NCBI GenBank assembly: GCA_012837685.1
Contig: DUQS01000005.1
Location: 1-40,353, forward strand
Length of the DNA: 40,353 bases
Source: Bacteroidales bacterium
GTDB lineage: Bacteria; Bacteroidota; Bacteroidia; Bacteroidales; Paludibacteraceae
Direction of reading: 5' to 3'
The position numbers and the translations under genes were made by a program. The notes beneath the pieces were generated by a model, which worked only from the letters and a program-made list of their open reading frames with translations, ran no database searches and was not told where the DNA came from. Below are positions 15,478-25,497 of the stretch, in pieces (within the stretch, counting starts at the first letter, position 1; each line of letters opens with the position of its first letter).

Positions 15478-17619
15478 TTATACTAAAGCTAAATCCAATT
15501 GTTTTTTAATTAAATCGGCACGGGCAATTTTTACCGTTATGGCATCGCCCAACTGATATTTTTTGTGATAGTGCCGTCCGATGATGCAGTAATTTTTTTC
15601 ATCGAATATGTAATAGTCGTCGCCAAGGTCGCGTATGGGCACCATGCCTTCGCATTTGTTCGCATTCAGTTCTACATAAATACCCCATTCAGTAACGCCC
15701 GAAATAACGCCGTCGTACACTTGTCCAAGTCGCTCGCTCATATATTCCACCTGTTTGTATTTTATGGAAGCACGCTCGGCATTGGCTGCCAACTGCTCCC
15801 TTTCGGAACTATGCTGACAAAGCGCCTCCCACTCGTTGGCATCTACGCTGCGCCCGCCGCCCAAATAGTGTGTCAGCAAGCGATGCACCATCATATCGGG
15901 ATAACGACGAATGGGCGATGTAAAGTGTGTGTAATAATCGAACGCCAAACCGTAGTGTCCTATATTTACCGTACTATAAACAGCTTTTGCCATCGAGCGA
16001 ATAGCCAGCGTTTCAATGAGATTTTGCTCTTTTTTGCCCTCCACTTCGTCCAATAAACGATTGATAGAAGACGAAACTTCCGCATTGCGACCGGTAGTTT
16101 TTAATCTGTAACCGAAACGACGGATAAATTCGGAAAAATTAGCCAATTTATCGGGATTTGGCACATCGTGAATACGATAGACAAATGTTTTCGGTTTACT
16201 CCGTTTTTGCGGTTTACTTATGAATGTAGCTACAGTTTGGTTCGCCAACAACATAAATTCCTCAATCAATTTATTAGATTCTTTCGCCTCTCTGAAATAG
16301 ATGTCAATCGGTTTGCCGTTTTTGTCGATTTCAAAACGAACTTCAGTGCGCTCAAAAGCAATTGCGCCTTTGGTGAAACGCTTGACTCGCAACAGTTTAG
16401 CCAATTCATTCAATTTCAACATCTCTTCCTTGTAGTCACCTTCGCCCGTTTCGATAATGGTTTGCGCCTCTTCGTAAGTAAAACGGCGATTTGAGCGAAT
16501 AACCGTCCGCACAATCTGATAATCTTTTATTTCGGCATAATCGTCCATTTTGAAAATAACGGAATAGGTCAATCTATCTTCATTAGGACGAAGAGAACAG
16601 ATGTCGTTACTCAAACGCTCCGGCAACATAGGCACAGTGCGGTCAACCAAATAGACCGATGTAGCGCGGCTCAACGCCTCTTTTTCAATGATGCTGTTTT
16701 CTTTTACGTAATGTGTTACATCGGCAATATGCACACCAATTTCCCACAAACCGTTCGACAGTTTGCGGACAGATAGCGCATCATCGAAATCTTTCGCATC
16801 GCGCGGGTCGATGGTAAATGTACAGACATCGCGCATATCCACACGATTTTTTATTTCAGCCGATGTAATGCCAACATTAATTTTCTCTGCGGCAGCCTCC
16901 ACTTCTTTGGGATATTTGTACGGCAATCCGAATTCTGCCAAAATAGCGTGCATTTCGGTAGTGTTGTCGCCCACATTGCCCAAAACATCAACAATTTCGC
17001 CGATAGGATTTTTGGTTTTATCCGTCCATTCTACAATGCGTCCGATACATTTTTGTCCATCTTTACCGCCATTCAATTTATCAAACGGAATGAACATATC
17101 GTACATCAATTGTTTGCGGTCAACATTCAGAAATGCGAAATTCGGTTTTACTTCCAAAATGCCCACAAATTCGGTTTTAGCGCGCTCAAGCACTTCCACC
17201 ACTTCGCCCTCTTCGTCACGGTTTTTGCGCCGCGGATAGAGCATTACCCGCACATGGTCGCCATTGAGAGCGCAACCCATACTGCGTTCGGCAATAAATA
17301 CAGGTTCGCCGCCATCGTCGGGGATAAGATAAGTTTTTTTAGCTACCGTCTGACGGTCAAGTCTGCCCGTAACATAGCTTTGGCGAAGATTAAGACGAAA
17401 TTTGCCGTAGGTTACCTGTTTCAATTGTCCTTGCGCCAACAACTCTTCGAGAGCTGCCAGCACCATCTGTTTTTCTTCGGTGCTGTTCATGCCCAATGTA
17501 CGCGACAATTGTTTGTAATTCAATAGTTTACTCGGATTTTCTTTAAAAATCGCCATAATCGACGCTATAATAGTCGATTGGCGTTTATTTTGAGTTTTAG
17601 TTTTTTCTTTACGTCCCAT
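15478..17619 (-). CDS. rnr: Ribonuclease R
   Basis: A processive 3'-5' exoribonuclease of 713 residues, active on structured RNA. In order it has a basic N-terminus with a winged-helix-like region (about 15-75), cold-shock domains (about 80-215), the RNB catalytic domain with the metal-binding motif DPRDAKDFDDA (271-281), and a C-terminal S1 domain (about 630-713, YDGVISGVTEWGIYVEL). RNase R degrades mRNA fragments and takes part in rRNA quality control. It follows rpoN by 35 bases. RNase II is a less likely name given the N-terminal helix-turn-helix and basic extension. Confidence 0.95.
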   Translation of the reverse strand: MGRKEKTKTQNKRQSTIIASIMAIFKENPSKLLNYKQLSRTLGMNSTEEKQMVLAALEELLAQGQLKQVTYGKFRLNLRQSYVTGRLDRQTVAKKTYLIPDDGGEPVFIAERSMGCALNGDHVRVMLYPRRKNRDEEGEVVEVLERAKTEFVGILEVKPNFAFLNVDRKQLMYDMFIPFDKLNGGKDGQKCIGRIVEWTDKTKNPIGEIVDVLGNVGDNTTEMHAILAEFGLPYKYPKEVEAAAEKINVGITSAEIKNRVDMRDVCTFTIDPRDAKDFDDALSVRKLSNGLWEIGVHIADVTHYVKENSIIEKEALSRATSVYLVDRTVPMLPERLSNDICSLRPNEDRLTYSVIFKMDDYAEIKDYQIVRTVIRSNRRFTYEEAQTIIETGEGDYKEEMLKLNELAKLLRVKRFTKGAIAFERTEVRFEIDKNGKPIDIYFREAKESNKLIEEFMLLANQTVATFISKPQKRSKPKTFVYRIHDVPNPDKLANFSEFIRRFGYRLKTTGRNAEVSSSINRLLDEVEGKKEQNLIETLAIRSMAKAVYSTVNIGHYGLAFDYYTHFTSPIRRYPDMMVHRLLTHYLGGGRSVDANEWEALCQHSSEREQLAANAERASIKYKQVEYMSERLGQVYDGVISGVTEWGIYVELNANKCEGMVPIRDLGDDYYIFDEKNYCIIGRHYHKKYQLGDAITVKIARADLIKKQLDLALV

Positions 17620-17654
17620 AAATCTTCTGTTTTAGAATTTGCGTACAAACGCTT

Positions 17655-19112
17655 TTAAAAAATTGAACGACGAAGACGCGCCACTGGAATATTCAGTTGG
17701 TCACGGTATTTAGCCACTGTGCGACGGGCTATAATGTAGCCTCTTTCTTTCAACAATTCCGTCAATTCGCCATCAGCGATAGGTGCCCGTTTATCCTCCG
17801 CATCTATCACTTCCTGAATAATTTGCTTTATCTCTTTGTTGGAAACCTCCTCGCCCGTGTCGGTCATCATCGATTCGCTGAAAAAATATTTCAAGGGAAA
17901 AATGCCGAATTCCGTTTGCACATATTTACTATTGCTAACACGCGAAATGGTGGAAACATCGTAGTTTACTTTATCCGATATATCTTTTAGTTTCATCGGT
18001 TTGAGTTTGGTTTCATCGCCTTCCAAAAAGAATTCGTATTGAGCTTTCACTATCGCCTCCATTGTTTGCAGCAAAGTGGTGTTGCGCTGTTTAATAGCGT
18101 CAATGAACCACGCCGCCGCTTCTATTTTTTGTTTGGCAAAAAGCAATGCGTTTTTATTGGCGGAAGTACGATTTTCTTTGTTACCCACAAACTCCTTTAC
18201 CATAGCATGATAGCTCGGACTGATGCGCAATTCGGGCAAATTACCATTGTTCAACTGCACCGACAGGACACCATTGTTGTTTTCCACAATAAAATCGGGC
18301 GTTACATGACTCATCAATGTTTCGGCGGGATTGGCAAAAGCGTTACCCGGTTTGGGATTTAACTTTATTATTTCGCTAATGGCTTCGCGCACTTCCTCTT
18401 CCGAAAGATTCATCCGCTTAGCGATAATTTCGTGTTGTTTTTTAGTAAATTGGTCAAAGTAATCATCAATTATGCGCGTCGCCCACGCCACGCTGTTCAC
18501 TTGCTCCTTTTGGTGCAGTTGCAAAGAAAGACATTCGCGCAAATCACGTGCGCCAACGCCGGCAGGGTCGAGTTTTTGAACAAGTGCCAGAGCTTTTTCC
18601 ATCTCTTCTTCCGAAACGCTTATTCCCGTTTGAAACGCAATATCATCTATCATTGCATCTAATTCGCGCCGCAAATAACCGTCTTCGTCAATATTGCCGA
18701 TGAGATATTGTGCCAACTGCCGCGTTTTTTCGTCAGCCGACATCATTTTTAGTTGTCCTTCGAGATGCTCGTGGAATGTAATCCCGACTGAAAACGGAAT
18801 TGTTTCATGCTTATCGTCGGGTGAAGCGTTGCTAATGTTCAAACGGTAATCGGGAATATCATCGTCCATCGCATAGTCGTCATAAATATCAGACAAAGCA
18901 TCAGCTTGAAGAGAATCGTCACCATCAATTTCGCCCAAATTATCGGTTTCGGGGCTGTCGTCCTTGCCTTCCTCCAAAGCCGGATTAGCTTCCATCTCCT
19001 CGCGAATGCGTTCTTCGAACTCTACAACGGGATATTCCAGCATTTTTATCATCTGAATTTGCAACGGCGACAACTTTTGTTGCTGTTTGATAGTTAACTC
19101 TTGCTTAAGCAT
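17655..19112 (-). CDS. rpoN: RNA polymerase sigma-54 factor
   Basis: The sigma factor for promoters that need ATP-driven enhancer-binding activators, 485 residues. Region I is the glutamine-rich start (LTIKQQQKLSPLQIQMIKML), where activators act. An acidic region II (about 48-90) and the core-binding domain follow. The DNA-binding domain ends with the RpoN box ARRTVAKYR at 462-470, essentially canonical. No sigma-54 activator is encoded in the window. A -7 element lies about 40 bases upstream of the start. Confidence 0.97.
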   Translation of the reverse strand: MLKQELTIKQQQKLSPLQIQMIKMLEYPVVEFEERIREEMEANPALEEGKDDSPETDNLGEIDGDDSLQADALSDIYDDYAMDDDIPDYRLNISNASPDDKHETIPFSVGITFHEHLEGQLKMMSADEKTRQLAQYLIGNIDEDGYLRRELDAMIDDIAFQTGISVSEEEMEKALALVQKLDPAGVGARDLRECLSLQLHQKEQVNSVAWATRIIDDYFDQFTKKQHEIIAKRMNLSEEEVREAISEIIKLNPKPGNAFANPAETLMSHVTPDFIVENNNGVLSVQLNNGNLPELRISPSYHAMVKEFVGNKENRTSANKNALLFAKQKIEAAAWFIDAIKQRNTTLLQTMEAIVKAQYEFFLEGDETKLKPMKLKDISDKVNYDVSTISRVSNSKYVQTEFGIFPLKYFFSESMMTDTGEEVSNKEIKQIIQEVIDAEDKRAPIADGELTELLKERGYIIARRTVAKYRDQLNIPVARLRRSIF

Positions 19113-19147
19113 ATAGGTCTGTTACAATGAAATGTTCATTTAAAAAG

Positions 19148-19155
19148 CAAAGATA
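19148..19155 (-). promoter_or_regulatory. -7 promoter element (TATCTTTG) for rpoN
   Basis: TATCTTTGC on the minus strand lies 36 bases before the rpoN ATG. The -33 box is not evident. It would drive rpoN, rnr and the SIMPL gene. Confidence 0.55.
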
Positions 19156-19272
19156 AGAATTTTTATCTAAAATTGAGATTTTTTGGAGCAAGAAATAAAC
19201 GCTGTAAAAACACATTTAATAAAAAACCGATTTTTAGCGATGATTTTCAGATTTTACAACGCTATTAAAAAC

Positions 19273-20940
19273 TTAATATTTAAAACTACTGCCTCCCAAA
19301 AATTCGCGCAACAACGAAGTGGGCGGAATTTCGTGAGCATGAATAGGTACAAAATATTTCAAAAATTTGAGCAAACGGTGCGCTTCGGTATATTCCTCGC
19401 AATATTGCGGCACATCTTCAATAATCGGTTCTGCCTGTTTACGCAACACAGCAAACTCGAACAGCAAAGCGGAATTGAACATCACATCGGCATTTTCTTG
19501 GAACGGGAAAATCCATTTTTCTTCACCGCGCCGTACACTTGGCCAGCGACTGATGGTTTCGCGCGCTGTGAAACCACGAAACTTGTAGTCGCGCACAATT
19601 CGCCTCAAAAGGCGGGTGTCGGTAGTTGGAACCCAATTGTGGTTATCGAGCGAAATAGTTGTCAATGTAGAAACATATACTTTGAATTTTGCTTCGTCAG
19701 GAATAGCAGAAGTCAGTTCGGGATTTAAAGCATGGATACCCTCAATAATCAGCACATTGTCGGGATTTAGTTTCAATTTTTCACCGCGGTAGTAGCGTTT
19801 TCCGTCTTCAAAATTGAAAAACGGAATTTCCACTTCCTCAAAATTCATCAGTTGAGAAAGTTGACGGTTGAAAAGTTCCAAATCGACGGCATAGAGCGAT
19901 TCAAAATCCCATTCGCCGTTTTCGTCAAGCGGCGTTTCTTCGCGATTGACAAAATAGTTATCCAAAGAAAGTATAATAGGTTTCACCCCTACCACCATCA
20001 ATTGAATTGATAAACGCTTGCTGAAAGTTGTTTTTCCCGATGATGACGGACCTGAAATCATTATGAAACGGCTCTGCTGTTGCCGCTCTTTTATCATTTC
20101 CGCTATCTCTATAATTTTTTTCTCGTGCAACGCTTCCGAAACTTTTACCATGTTGTAAACCGTACTTTCCCGACATATCAAATTAAAGTCGCCTACATTG
20201 CTCAAGTCCATCAGCCTATTCCACTTTACAAACTCATTGAAAATTTCAAACATTTTCGATTGGTCTTCATAAGGAGCTAATTGTGAGGGATTGTTGCGAT
20301 CGGGCACGCGTAGAAGAATGCCATTGCTGTAGCTTTCCAAATCGAAAAGTGAAATATGCCCCGTTGATGGCACCAAAACACCATTGTAATAGTCTATAAA
20401 ATCGCCTATTCTGAAAAACCGCGCATACGCAATACCCAACGTTTCGAGCAAAACAACTTTATCCATTTGGTTACGTTCACGAAAAAGCTTTACCACTTGC
20501 GCTGTTTGTTGTTCCTCGCATATAATCGGCAAGTCGGCAGCCACAATTTCCTGCATACGTTTTTTAAGCGCAGCAATAACGCTTTCGGGCACTTTTTTGT
20601 CGCGACCGTCAATACAGCAGTAGTAACCACGGCAAATGGGGTGTTCTATTCTCAAAACAGCCTCTGGGTAAAGGTCATTTAACGCCTTTGCCATAATCAT
20701 ACTCACCGAACGCAGATACACACGAAATCCTGACGGCGTGCTGGCATCGATAAATTCAATGTCTTTCGGTTTGTAAATTAAAAAATTAAGGTCTTCCACC
20801 TTGTAATTAACACGAGCAGCAACTACAGCATAAGGTAACTGTATGTTAAGGTCTTTATAAATTTCAAATAGTGAAATTCCCCTAGGATACGACTTGTATT
20901 GTTGGGTGTTTTTGCAAAAAATGGTAATGTTTTTATACAT
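19273..20940 (-). CDS. TGS/ThrRS-editing-like domain fused to a uridine kinase-like domain
   Basis: A 555-residue protein common in Bacteroidetes and some Firmicutes. Residues about 1-65 look like a TGS domain. Residues about 70-250 resemble the second additional (editing) domain of threonyl- and alanyl-tRNA synthetases (RIEHPICRGYYCC). Residues about 285-500 form a uridine kinase/phosphoribulokinase-type P-loop domain with Walker A GPSSSGKT at 297-304, LSLDNYFVNREETPLDENGE, and the LIIEGIHALNP strand. It is usually annotated as a nucleoside kinase; the role of the tRNA-synthetase-like half is not known. It is well separated from rpoN and may be transcribed alone. Confidence 0.88.
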   Translation of the reverse strand: MYKNITIFCKNTQQYKSYPRGISLFEIYKDLNIQLPYAVVAARVNYKVEDLNFLIYKPKDIEFIDASTPSGFRVYLRSVSMIMAKALNDLYPEAVLRIEHPICRGYYCCIDGRDKKVPESVIAALKKRMQEIVAADLPIICEEQQTAQVVKLFRERNQMDKVVLLETLGIAYARFFRIGDFIDYYNGVLVPSTGHISLFDLESYSNGILLRVPDRNNPSQLAPYEDQSKMFEIFNEFVKWNRLMDLSNVGDFNLICRESTVYNMVKVSEALHEKKIIEIAEMIKERQQQSRFIMISGPSSSGKTTFSKRLSIQLMVVGVKPIILSLDNYFVNREETPLDENGEWDFESLYAVDLELFNRQLSQLMNFEEVEIPFFNFEDGKRYYRGEKLKLNPDNVLIIEGIHALNPELTSAIPDEAKFKVYVSTLTTISLDNHNWVPTTDTRLLRRIVRDYKFRGFTARETISRWPSVRRGEEKWIFPFQENADVMFNSALLFEFAVLRKQAEPIIEDVPQYCEEYTEAHRLLKFLKYFVPIHAHEIPPTSLLREFLGGSSFKY

Positions 20941-21077
20941 AATGGTTTAAAATAAAAGGTTTCGCAATGCCAAAAAATCACATTAATCTGCTATAAACAA
21001 AGCAAATAGACCAACCGACCGAATGTTCGACTTTTATGACAGTAAAAATAAGTAAAATTTAATAGATTTCGATAAAG

Positions 21078-21109
21078 TCTGCTATATTAAAAAAATAATA
21101 TTAATTTTG
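21078..21109 (+). promoter_or_regulatory. Promoter (TCTG-N20-TAATTTTG) for the Na/Pi cotransporter gene
   Basis: TAATTTTG at 21102-21109 matches TAnnTTTG, with TCTG (three of four -33 bases) 20 bases upstream. It lies 36 bases before the ATG at 21146. It probably drives the run to tpiA. Confidence 0.6.
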
Positions 21110-21145
21110 CAGGCAAATAAAATTCGTTATCATCAAAAATCTATT

Positions 21146-22969
21146 ATGAAATTTGGATTACTTGAAATTCTAACGCTCCTCGGCTCTGTCGGTATTTTTC
21201 TGTACGGCATGAAGCTCATGAGCGAAGGTTTGCAAAAAGCCGCCGGTGACAAACTCCGCAATATTTTGGCAATGATGACCAACAACCGAATTGTTGGAGT
21301 TTTGACCGGTTTTTTTATTACTGTTTTAATACAAAGTTCGTCGGCAACAACAGTAATGATTGTGAGTTTTGTCAATGCCGGACTACTTTCGTTAGGTCAA
21401 TCCATGGCGGTAATAATGGGCGCAAACGTCGGTACTACCGCTACGGCATGGATAATTTCCATTTTCGGATTTAAAATAAACATTGCGGCATTTTCGGTTC
21501 CACTTATCGGTTTCGGAGTGCCGCTACTCTTTTCTAAAAAGAATGTTCATAAAAGTTGGGGCGAATTTCTTATCGGTTTTGCTTTTCTTTTCCTTGGTTT
21601 AGACTACCTGAACCACTCCATGCCCGACTTGAAATCCAATTCCGAATTTTTTGCAGTGTTGCAAAACTACACACAAATGGGCTTCGGTTCCATACTTCTT
21701 TTTGCTTTTATAGGTATGGTAATCACCATGATAATACAATCTTCAAGTGCCACTTTCGCCCTTGTACTGGTTATGTGCAGTAAAGGCTGGATTTCGTTCG
21801 AAATAGCCGCTGCAATGGTGCTTGGCAGTAACATCGGCACATGTATCACACCACTCATCGCTTCCATATCGGGTAATATATGGGCTAAACGCGCAGCTAT
21901 GGGGCATCTGTTGTTCAATGTGTTAGGTTCTATATGGGCACTTATTCTATATTTCCCGTTTATAAAATTGATTTCGTGGATTTCCGTTTCATTAGCCGGC
22001 GACCCGAACACTCTATTCGATTTCGTGAGAGATTTGAACACAACCAATCCTGATGTTTTAGACCAACTCAACGCCAATACACTCGATTTGAGCGACCCGA
22101 ATAATAAAGCTCTTGCCACCCAATTCGGCAACCTGCAATATTACGTTTCGTTTGGTTTGTCCATGTTCCATACGGTTTTCAACCTCATCAACATTTTTAT
22201 TATGATTTGGTTTACTAAGGCGTATGTGTACATTGTTACCAAATTGGTTTCGAGTAAAGATTTAGAAGATGAAGAAGAATCGCACTTGACATTCATCTCC
22301 TCAGGAATGCTCTCCACCGCAGAACTTTCTATCGTTCAAGCAAGCAAGGAAATTATCCTTTACAGCCAACGCACACAACGAATGTTGAGTATGGTGCGCG
22401 ACCTCTACCACGAAACAAACGAAGTGGAATTTGTCAAAAAATTCTCTCGCATACAAAAATACGAAAACATCAGCGACCGTATGGAAGTGGAAATAGCCAC
22501 CTATTTGGCAAAAGTGTCCGAAGGACGCCTAAGCGATGAGTCGAAACGCCAAATACAAACGAAACTGCGCATTATTTCCGAAATAGAGAGTATAGCAGAC
22601 AGTTGCTACAATTTGGCACGCACCATACACCGCCGCAACGACGGTAAGATAGTGTTTACCGAAGACATTAATGCTAATGTAGAACTGATGTTCAATTTGG
22701 TAGAAAGTGCTTTAGCTCAAATGGCTGCCCTGTTGGAAATTGACACAATAAAAGTTTCAGACGTGAACAAAACGCAGAATTTGGAAAATGAAATTAACAA
22801 TTTCCGCAACCAACTGAAGAGCCAAAACATACTCGACGTGAACGATGGAAAATATCCATACGCTATGAGCGTTGTTTATATGGACATAATTGTGGAATGC
22901 GAAAAACTCGGCGACTACATCGTAAACGTAGTGGAAAGTCTTGCCGATTCACGACTCTATAAAAGATAA
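21146..22969 (+). CDS. Na+/phosphate cotransporter family protein with PhoU-like tail
   Basis: A 607-residue inner-membrane protein. The first about 375 residues hold two inverted PNaS repeats, each with a QSSSAT motif (63-68 and about 198-203) and GANVGTT or GSNIGTC partners. The C-terminal about 200 residues are soluble and helical, resembling a PhoU domain (SRIQKYENISDRMEVEIATY). The family moves phosphate with sodium, which fits a cell with Na+-NQR that keeps a sodium gradient; the pairing is my inference. The ATG at 21146 is used because the promoter -7 element overlaps the longer frame's start at 21107. Confidence 0.92.
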   Translation: MKFGLLEILTLLGSVGIFLYGMKLMSEGLQKAAGDKLRNILAMMTNNRIVGVLTGFFITVLIQSSSATTVMIVSFVNAGLLSLGQSMAVIMGANVGTTATAWIISIFGFKINIAAFSVPLIGFGVPLLFSKKNVHKSWGEFLIGFAFLFLGLDYLNHSMPDLKSNSEFFAVLQNYTQMGFGSILLFAFIGMVITMIIQSSSATFALVLVMCSKGWISFEIAAAMVLGSNIGTCITPLIASISGNIWAKRAAMGHLLFNVLGSIWALILYFPFIKLISWISVSLAGDPNTLFDFVRDLNTTNPDVLDQLNANTLDLSDPNNKALATQFGNLQYYVSFGLSMFHTVFNLINIFIMIWFTKAYVYIVTKLVSSKDLEDEEESHLTFISSGMLSTAELSIVQASKEIILYSQRTQRMLSMVRDLYHETNEVEFVKKFSRIQKYENISDRMEVEIATYLAKVSEGRLSDESKRQIQTKLRIISEIESIADSCYNLARTIHRRNDGKIVFTEDINANVELMFNLVESALAQMAALLEIDTIKVSDVNKTQNLENEINNFRNQLKSQNILDVNDGKYPYAMSVVYMDIIVECEKLGDYIVNVVESLADSRLYKR

Positions 22970-22987
22970 ATTAAAAACAAAAGCGAC

Positions 22988-23536
22988 ATGATTACAACGG
23001 AACAGCAATTTGATGCAGTGGTAGCAGAATGCCGCCAAATTTTCATTCTTAAAATGAAAGACTACGGTCCTTCGTGGCGTATTATGCGACCACAAACGGT
23101 AAACGACCAACTCTTCATCAAAGCTAAACGTATCCGTACCATAGAAACTACCGGCGTAAACCTTGTAGGCGACAGTATAAAAGGCGAACTGATGGCTATT
23201 GTCAATTATGCAATTATAGGACTTATACAACTCGAACACCACTACGCCGATTCGGTAGATATGACCAGCGAACAGGCTTTAAAACTATACGACAACTATT
23301 TGCAACAAGCCAAAGATCTGATGATGAACAAAAACCATGACTACGGAGAAGCGTGGCGCGACATGGAATCTACTTCATTCACCGACATTATACTCACGAA
23401 AATAAATCGCAACAAATCTATTGCGGAAAACGATGAAAAAACATTGATTTCCGAAGGTTCGGACGGCAACTATTTTGATATGATTAACTATGCCATTTTT
23501 GGATTAATTCAATTAGAAGAAACAACACAAAACTAA
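22988..23536 (+). CDS. DUF1599 (Nmad1-type) protein with two internal repeats
   Basis: A 182-residue protein composed of two related halves. KDYGPSW (24-30) is echoed by HDYGEAW (117-123), and NYAIIGLIQLE (73-83) by NYAIFGLIQLE (167-177). The domain is DUF1599, also called nucleotide modification associated domain 1, named because phage relatives occur near DNA-base-modifying genes. Here it sits in a cellular housekeeping run, 18 bases after the cotransporter gene and one base before the DoxX-type gene. The conserved Asp, Tyr, Trp and Lys/Arg positions suggest an active site, but no reaction is known. Confidence 0.85.
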   Translation: MITTEQQFDAVVAECRQIFILKMKDYGPSWRIMRPQTVNDQLFIKAKRIRTIETTGVNLVGDSIKGELMAIVNYAIIGLIQLEHHYADSVDMTSEQALKLYDNYLQQAKDLMMNKNHDYGEAWRDMESTSFTDIILTKINRNKSIAENDEKTLISEGSDGNYFDMINYAIFGLIQLEETTQN

Positions 23537-23537
23537 A

Positions 23538-24659
23538 ATGTACAACCACCATTATTTAAAACCTAAAAAAACTACTTCGGCACAAGTGATTTGGCACATT
23601 TGTCGGTTGCTGTTCGGATTCTCCTTTGTTGTGTCAGGATTTGTAAAAGCCGTTGACCCGTTAGGTTTGCAATACAAAATTGAAGACTATTTAATAGCAC
23701 TCAACCTCACCGAACTCAGCCCGCTGGCACTGACGGCGGCTTTCATTCTTTGCTCTGTAGAATTTGTCATCGGTCTCAATTTTGTGTTTTCCATACGTAT
23801 GCGCGAAAGTTCGTTCGTGGGGCTGCTTTTTATGTCTATTATGACACCACTTACTCTTTGGATTGCTATTGCCGACCCCGTAACCGACTGCGGCTGCTTT
23901 GGCGATGCCATTATACTCAGTAATTGGGCAACTTTTTGGAAAAACATCGTTTTATTGACAGCCGTCATTATTGTAGTGGTTTTGCGCAAAAAAGTGCGTG
24001 ACACATGGTTGTCACCGTTTCCTTCATGGACGCTTACCGTTACTTTTTTCATCATTCCGATGGCATTAGGATTTTATGCGCTACGCTTTTTACCTATCAT
24101 CGATTTTCGCCCCTATAAAATTGGTAATAACATTATCGAACTGATGACCATTCCTGAAGATGCACCAAAAGGCGAATCGAAAACGACACTAATTTATGAA
24201 AAAGACGGTGTGGAAAAAGAATTTACACTGCAAAATTATCCTGCCAACGATACTTCGTGGCATTTTGTAGACCAAAAAACCGTTCAAATAAAAGAAGGCT
24301 ACGTGCCACCTATTCACGATTTTGCGATTATCGACAACAACAATGACGACATCACTACCGACATATTGTACTACCCTGACACTACTTATTTGGTAGTTAT
24401 GTACGACCTGACGCTGACCCGCCTTACCGGTCTTGAGTCGCTCGTGAAATTGCACCAATATGCGACAGAAAAAGGACAGCCATTTTATGTGCTGACCGCT
24501 TCAGGGGAAACAGAACGAGAACAATTTTCGAACGCTACAAACACAACCTTTAACTTTTGTTCAGTTGATCCCATCACTCTTAAAACCATTATTCGAGCCA
24601 ATCCGGGTGTTGTAGTATTGAAAGAAGGAACAATTCTGAACAAATATGCTGTATATTAA
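23538..24659 (+). CDS. BT_3928-type DoxX-family membrane protein with C-terminal soluble domain
   Basis: A 373-residue protein. Residues about 15-150 contain four membrane helices of the DoxX/MauE type, with the motif DCGCFGD near 118-124 before the third loop. A fifth hydrophobic segment lies near 165-185. The C-terminal part (about 190-373) is soluble and ends in a thioredoxin-like arrangement (YLVVMYDLTLTRLTGLESLV, FNFCSVDPITLKTIIRANPG) without a CxxC. Its function is not established; DoxX relatives take part in redox processes at the membrane. It overlaps no neighbour and is tightly packed between the DUF1599 gene and tpiA, an arrangement I recall from other Bacteroidales. Confidence 0.83.
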   Translation: MYNHHYLKPKKTTSAQVIWHICRLLFGFSFVVSGFVKAVDPLGLQYKIEDYLIALNLTELSPLALTAAFILCSVEFVIGLNFVFSIRMRESSFVGLLFMSIMTPLTLWIAIADPVTDCGCFGDAIILSNWATFWKNIVLLTAVIIVVVLRKKVRDTWLSPFPSWTLTVTFFIIPMALGFYALRFLPIIDFRPYKIGNNIIELMTIPEDAPKGESKTTLIYEKDGVEKEFTLQNYPANDTSWHFVDQKTVQIKEGYVPPIHDFAIIDNNNDDITTDILYYPDTTYLVVMYDLTLTRLTGLESLVKLHQYATEKGQPFYVLTASGETEREQFSNATNTTFNFCSVDPITLKTIIRANPGVVVLKEGTILNKYAVY

Positions 24660-24683
24660 CATGTTAAATAATTATATTTAGAG

Positions 24684-25439
24684 ATGAGAAAAAACATTGT
24701 GGCAGGTAACTGGAAAATGAATAAAACCCTGCAAGAAGGCGTAGCTTTAGCTACAGAGTTGAAAACTATTTTGGCAGATGCACAACCGAACTGCGAAGTA
24801 ATTATCGGCACACCGTTTATCCATTTGGCAACTGTTGTCGAAGTGGTAAAAGGCAGCGTTATCAAGGTTTCGGCTGAAAACTGTGCCGACAAAGAATCAG
24901 GTGCTTACACGGGCGAAGTATCGGCAGCCATGATAAAATCGACCGGTGCGGAATACTGCATCATCGGGCACTCCGAACGTCGTACCTATTACCACGAAAC
25001 TTACGACATTCTTAAAGAAAAAGTTCGACTTGCTTTAGCCAATGATTTAAAACCGATTTTCTGCATTGGAGAAGTGAAAGAAGAACGCGAAGCCAACAAG
25101 CAAAATGCTGTTGTTAAAGCACAATTGGAAGGTTCTGTATTCAATCTAAGTGCCGAAGATTTCGGTAAAATTGTGTTGGCTTACGAACCCGTTTGGGCTA
25201 TTGGTACGGGACTGACCGCCACCCCTGAACAAGCACAAGAAATGCACGCTTACATTCGTAGCTTAATAGCTGAAAAATACGGCAAAAAAGTAGCTGAAAA
25301 TTGCTCCATTCTCTACGGTGGCAGTTGCAATAGCAGCAATGCCAAAGGCTTATTTGCCAATCCTGACATTGATGGCGGTTTAATTGGCGGCGCATCGCTC
25401 AAAGCCAACGATTTTAAAGCTATTATCGACGCTTTTTAA
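24684..25439 (+). CDS. tpiA: Triosephosphate isomerase
   Basis: A 251-residue glycolytic enzyme that interconverts dihydroxyacetone phosphate and glyceraldehyde 3-phosphate. Catalytic residues are visible: K11 in GNWKMN, H94 in IIGHSERR and E166 in [11 protein letters not shown]. The phosphate loop is [10 protein letters not shown], and GGLIGGASL follows near the C-terminus. It is the last gene of the run from 21146, ending 23 bases before a strong bidirectional terminator. Confidence 0.98.
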   Translation: MRKNIVAGNWKMNKTLQEGVALATELKTILADAQPNCEVIIGTPFIHLATVVEVVKGSVIKVSAENCADKESGAYTGEVSAAMIKSTGAEYCIIGHSERRTYYHETYDILKEKVRLALANDLKPIFCIGEVKEEREANKQNAVVKAQLEGSVFNLSAEDFGKIVLAYEPVWAIGTGLTATPEQAQEMHAYIRSLIAEKYGKKVAENCSILYGGSCNSSNAKGLFANPDIDGGLIGGASLKANDFKAIIDAF

Positions 25440-25462
25440 GTCAATAACATAAATCAAAAACC

Positions 25463-25494
25463 AAAAACGGCTGCGAAAATTCGCAGCCGTTTTT
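25463..25494. terminator. Bidirectional terminator between tpiA and birA
   Basis: A perfect 14-bp stem (25463-25476 with 25481-25494) around AAAT, GC-rich in its upper half and flanked by A- and T-runs. It serves both converging genes. Confidence 0.9.
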
Positions 25495-25497
25495 TAG

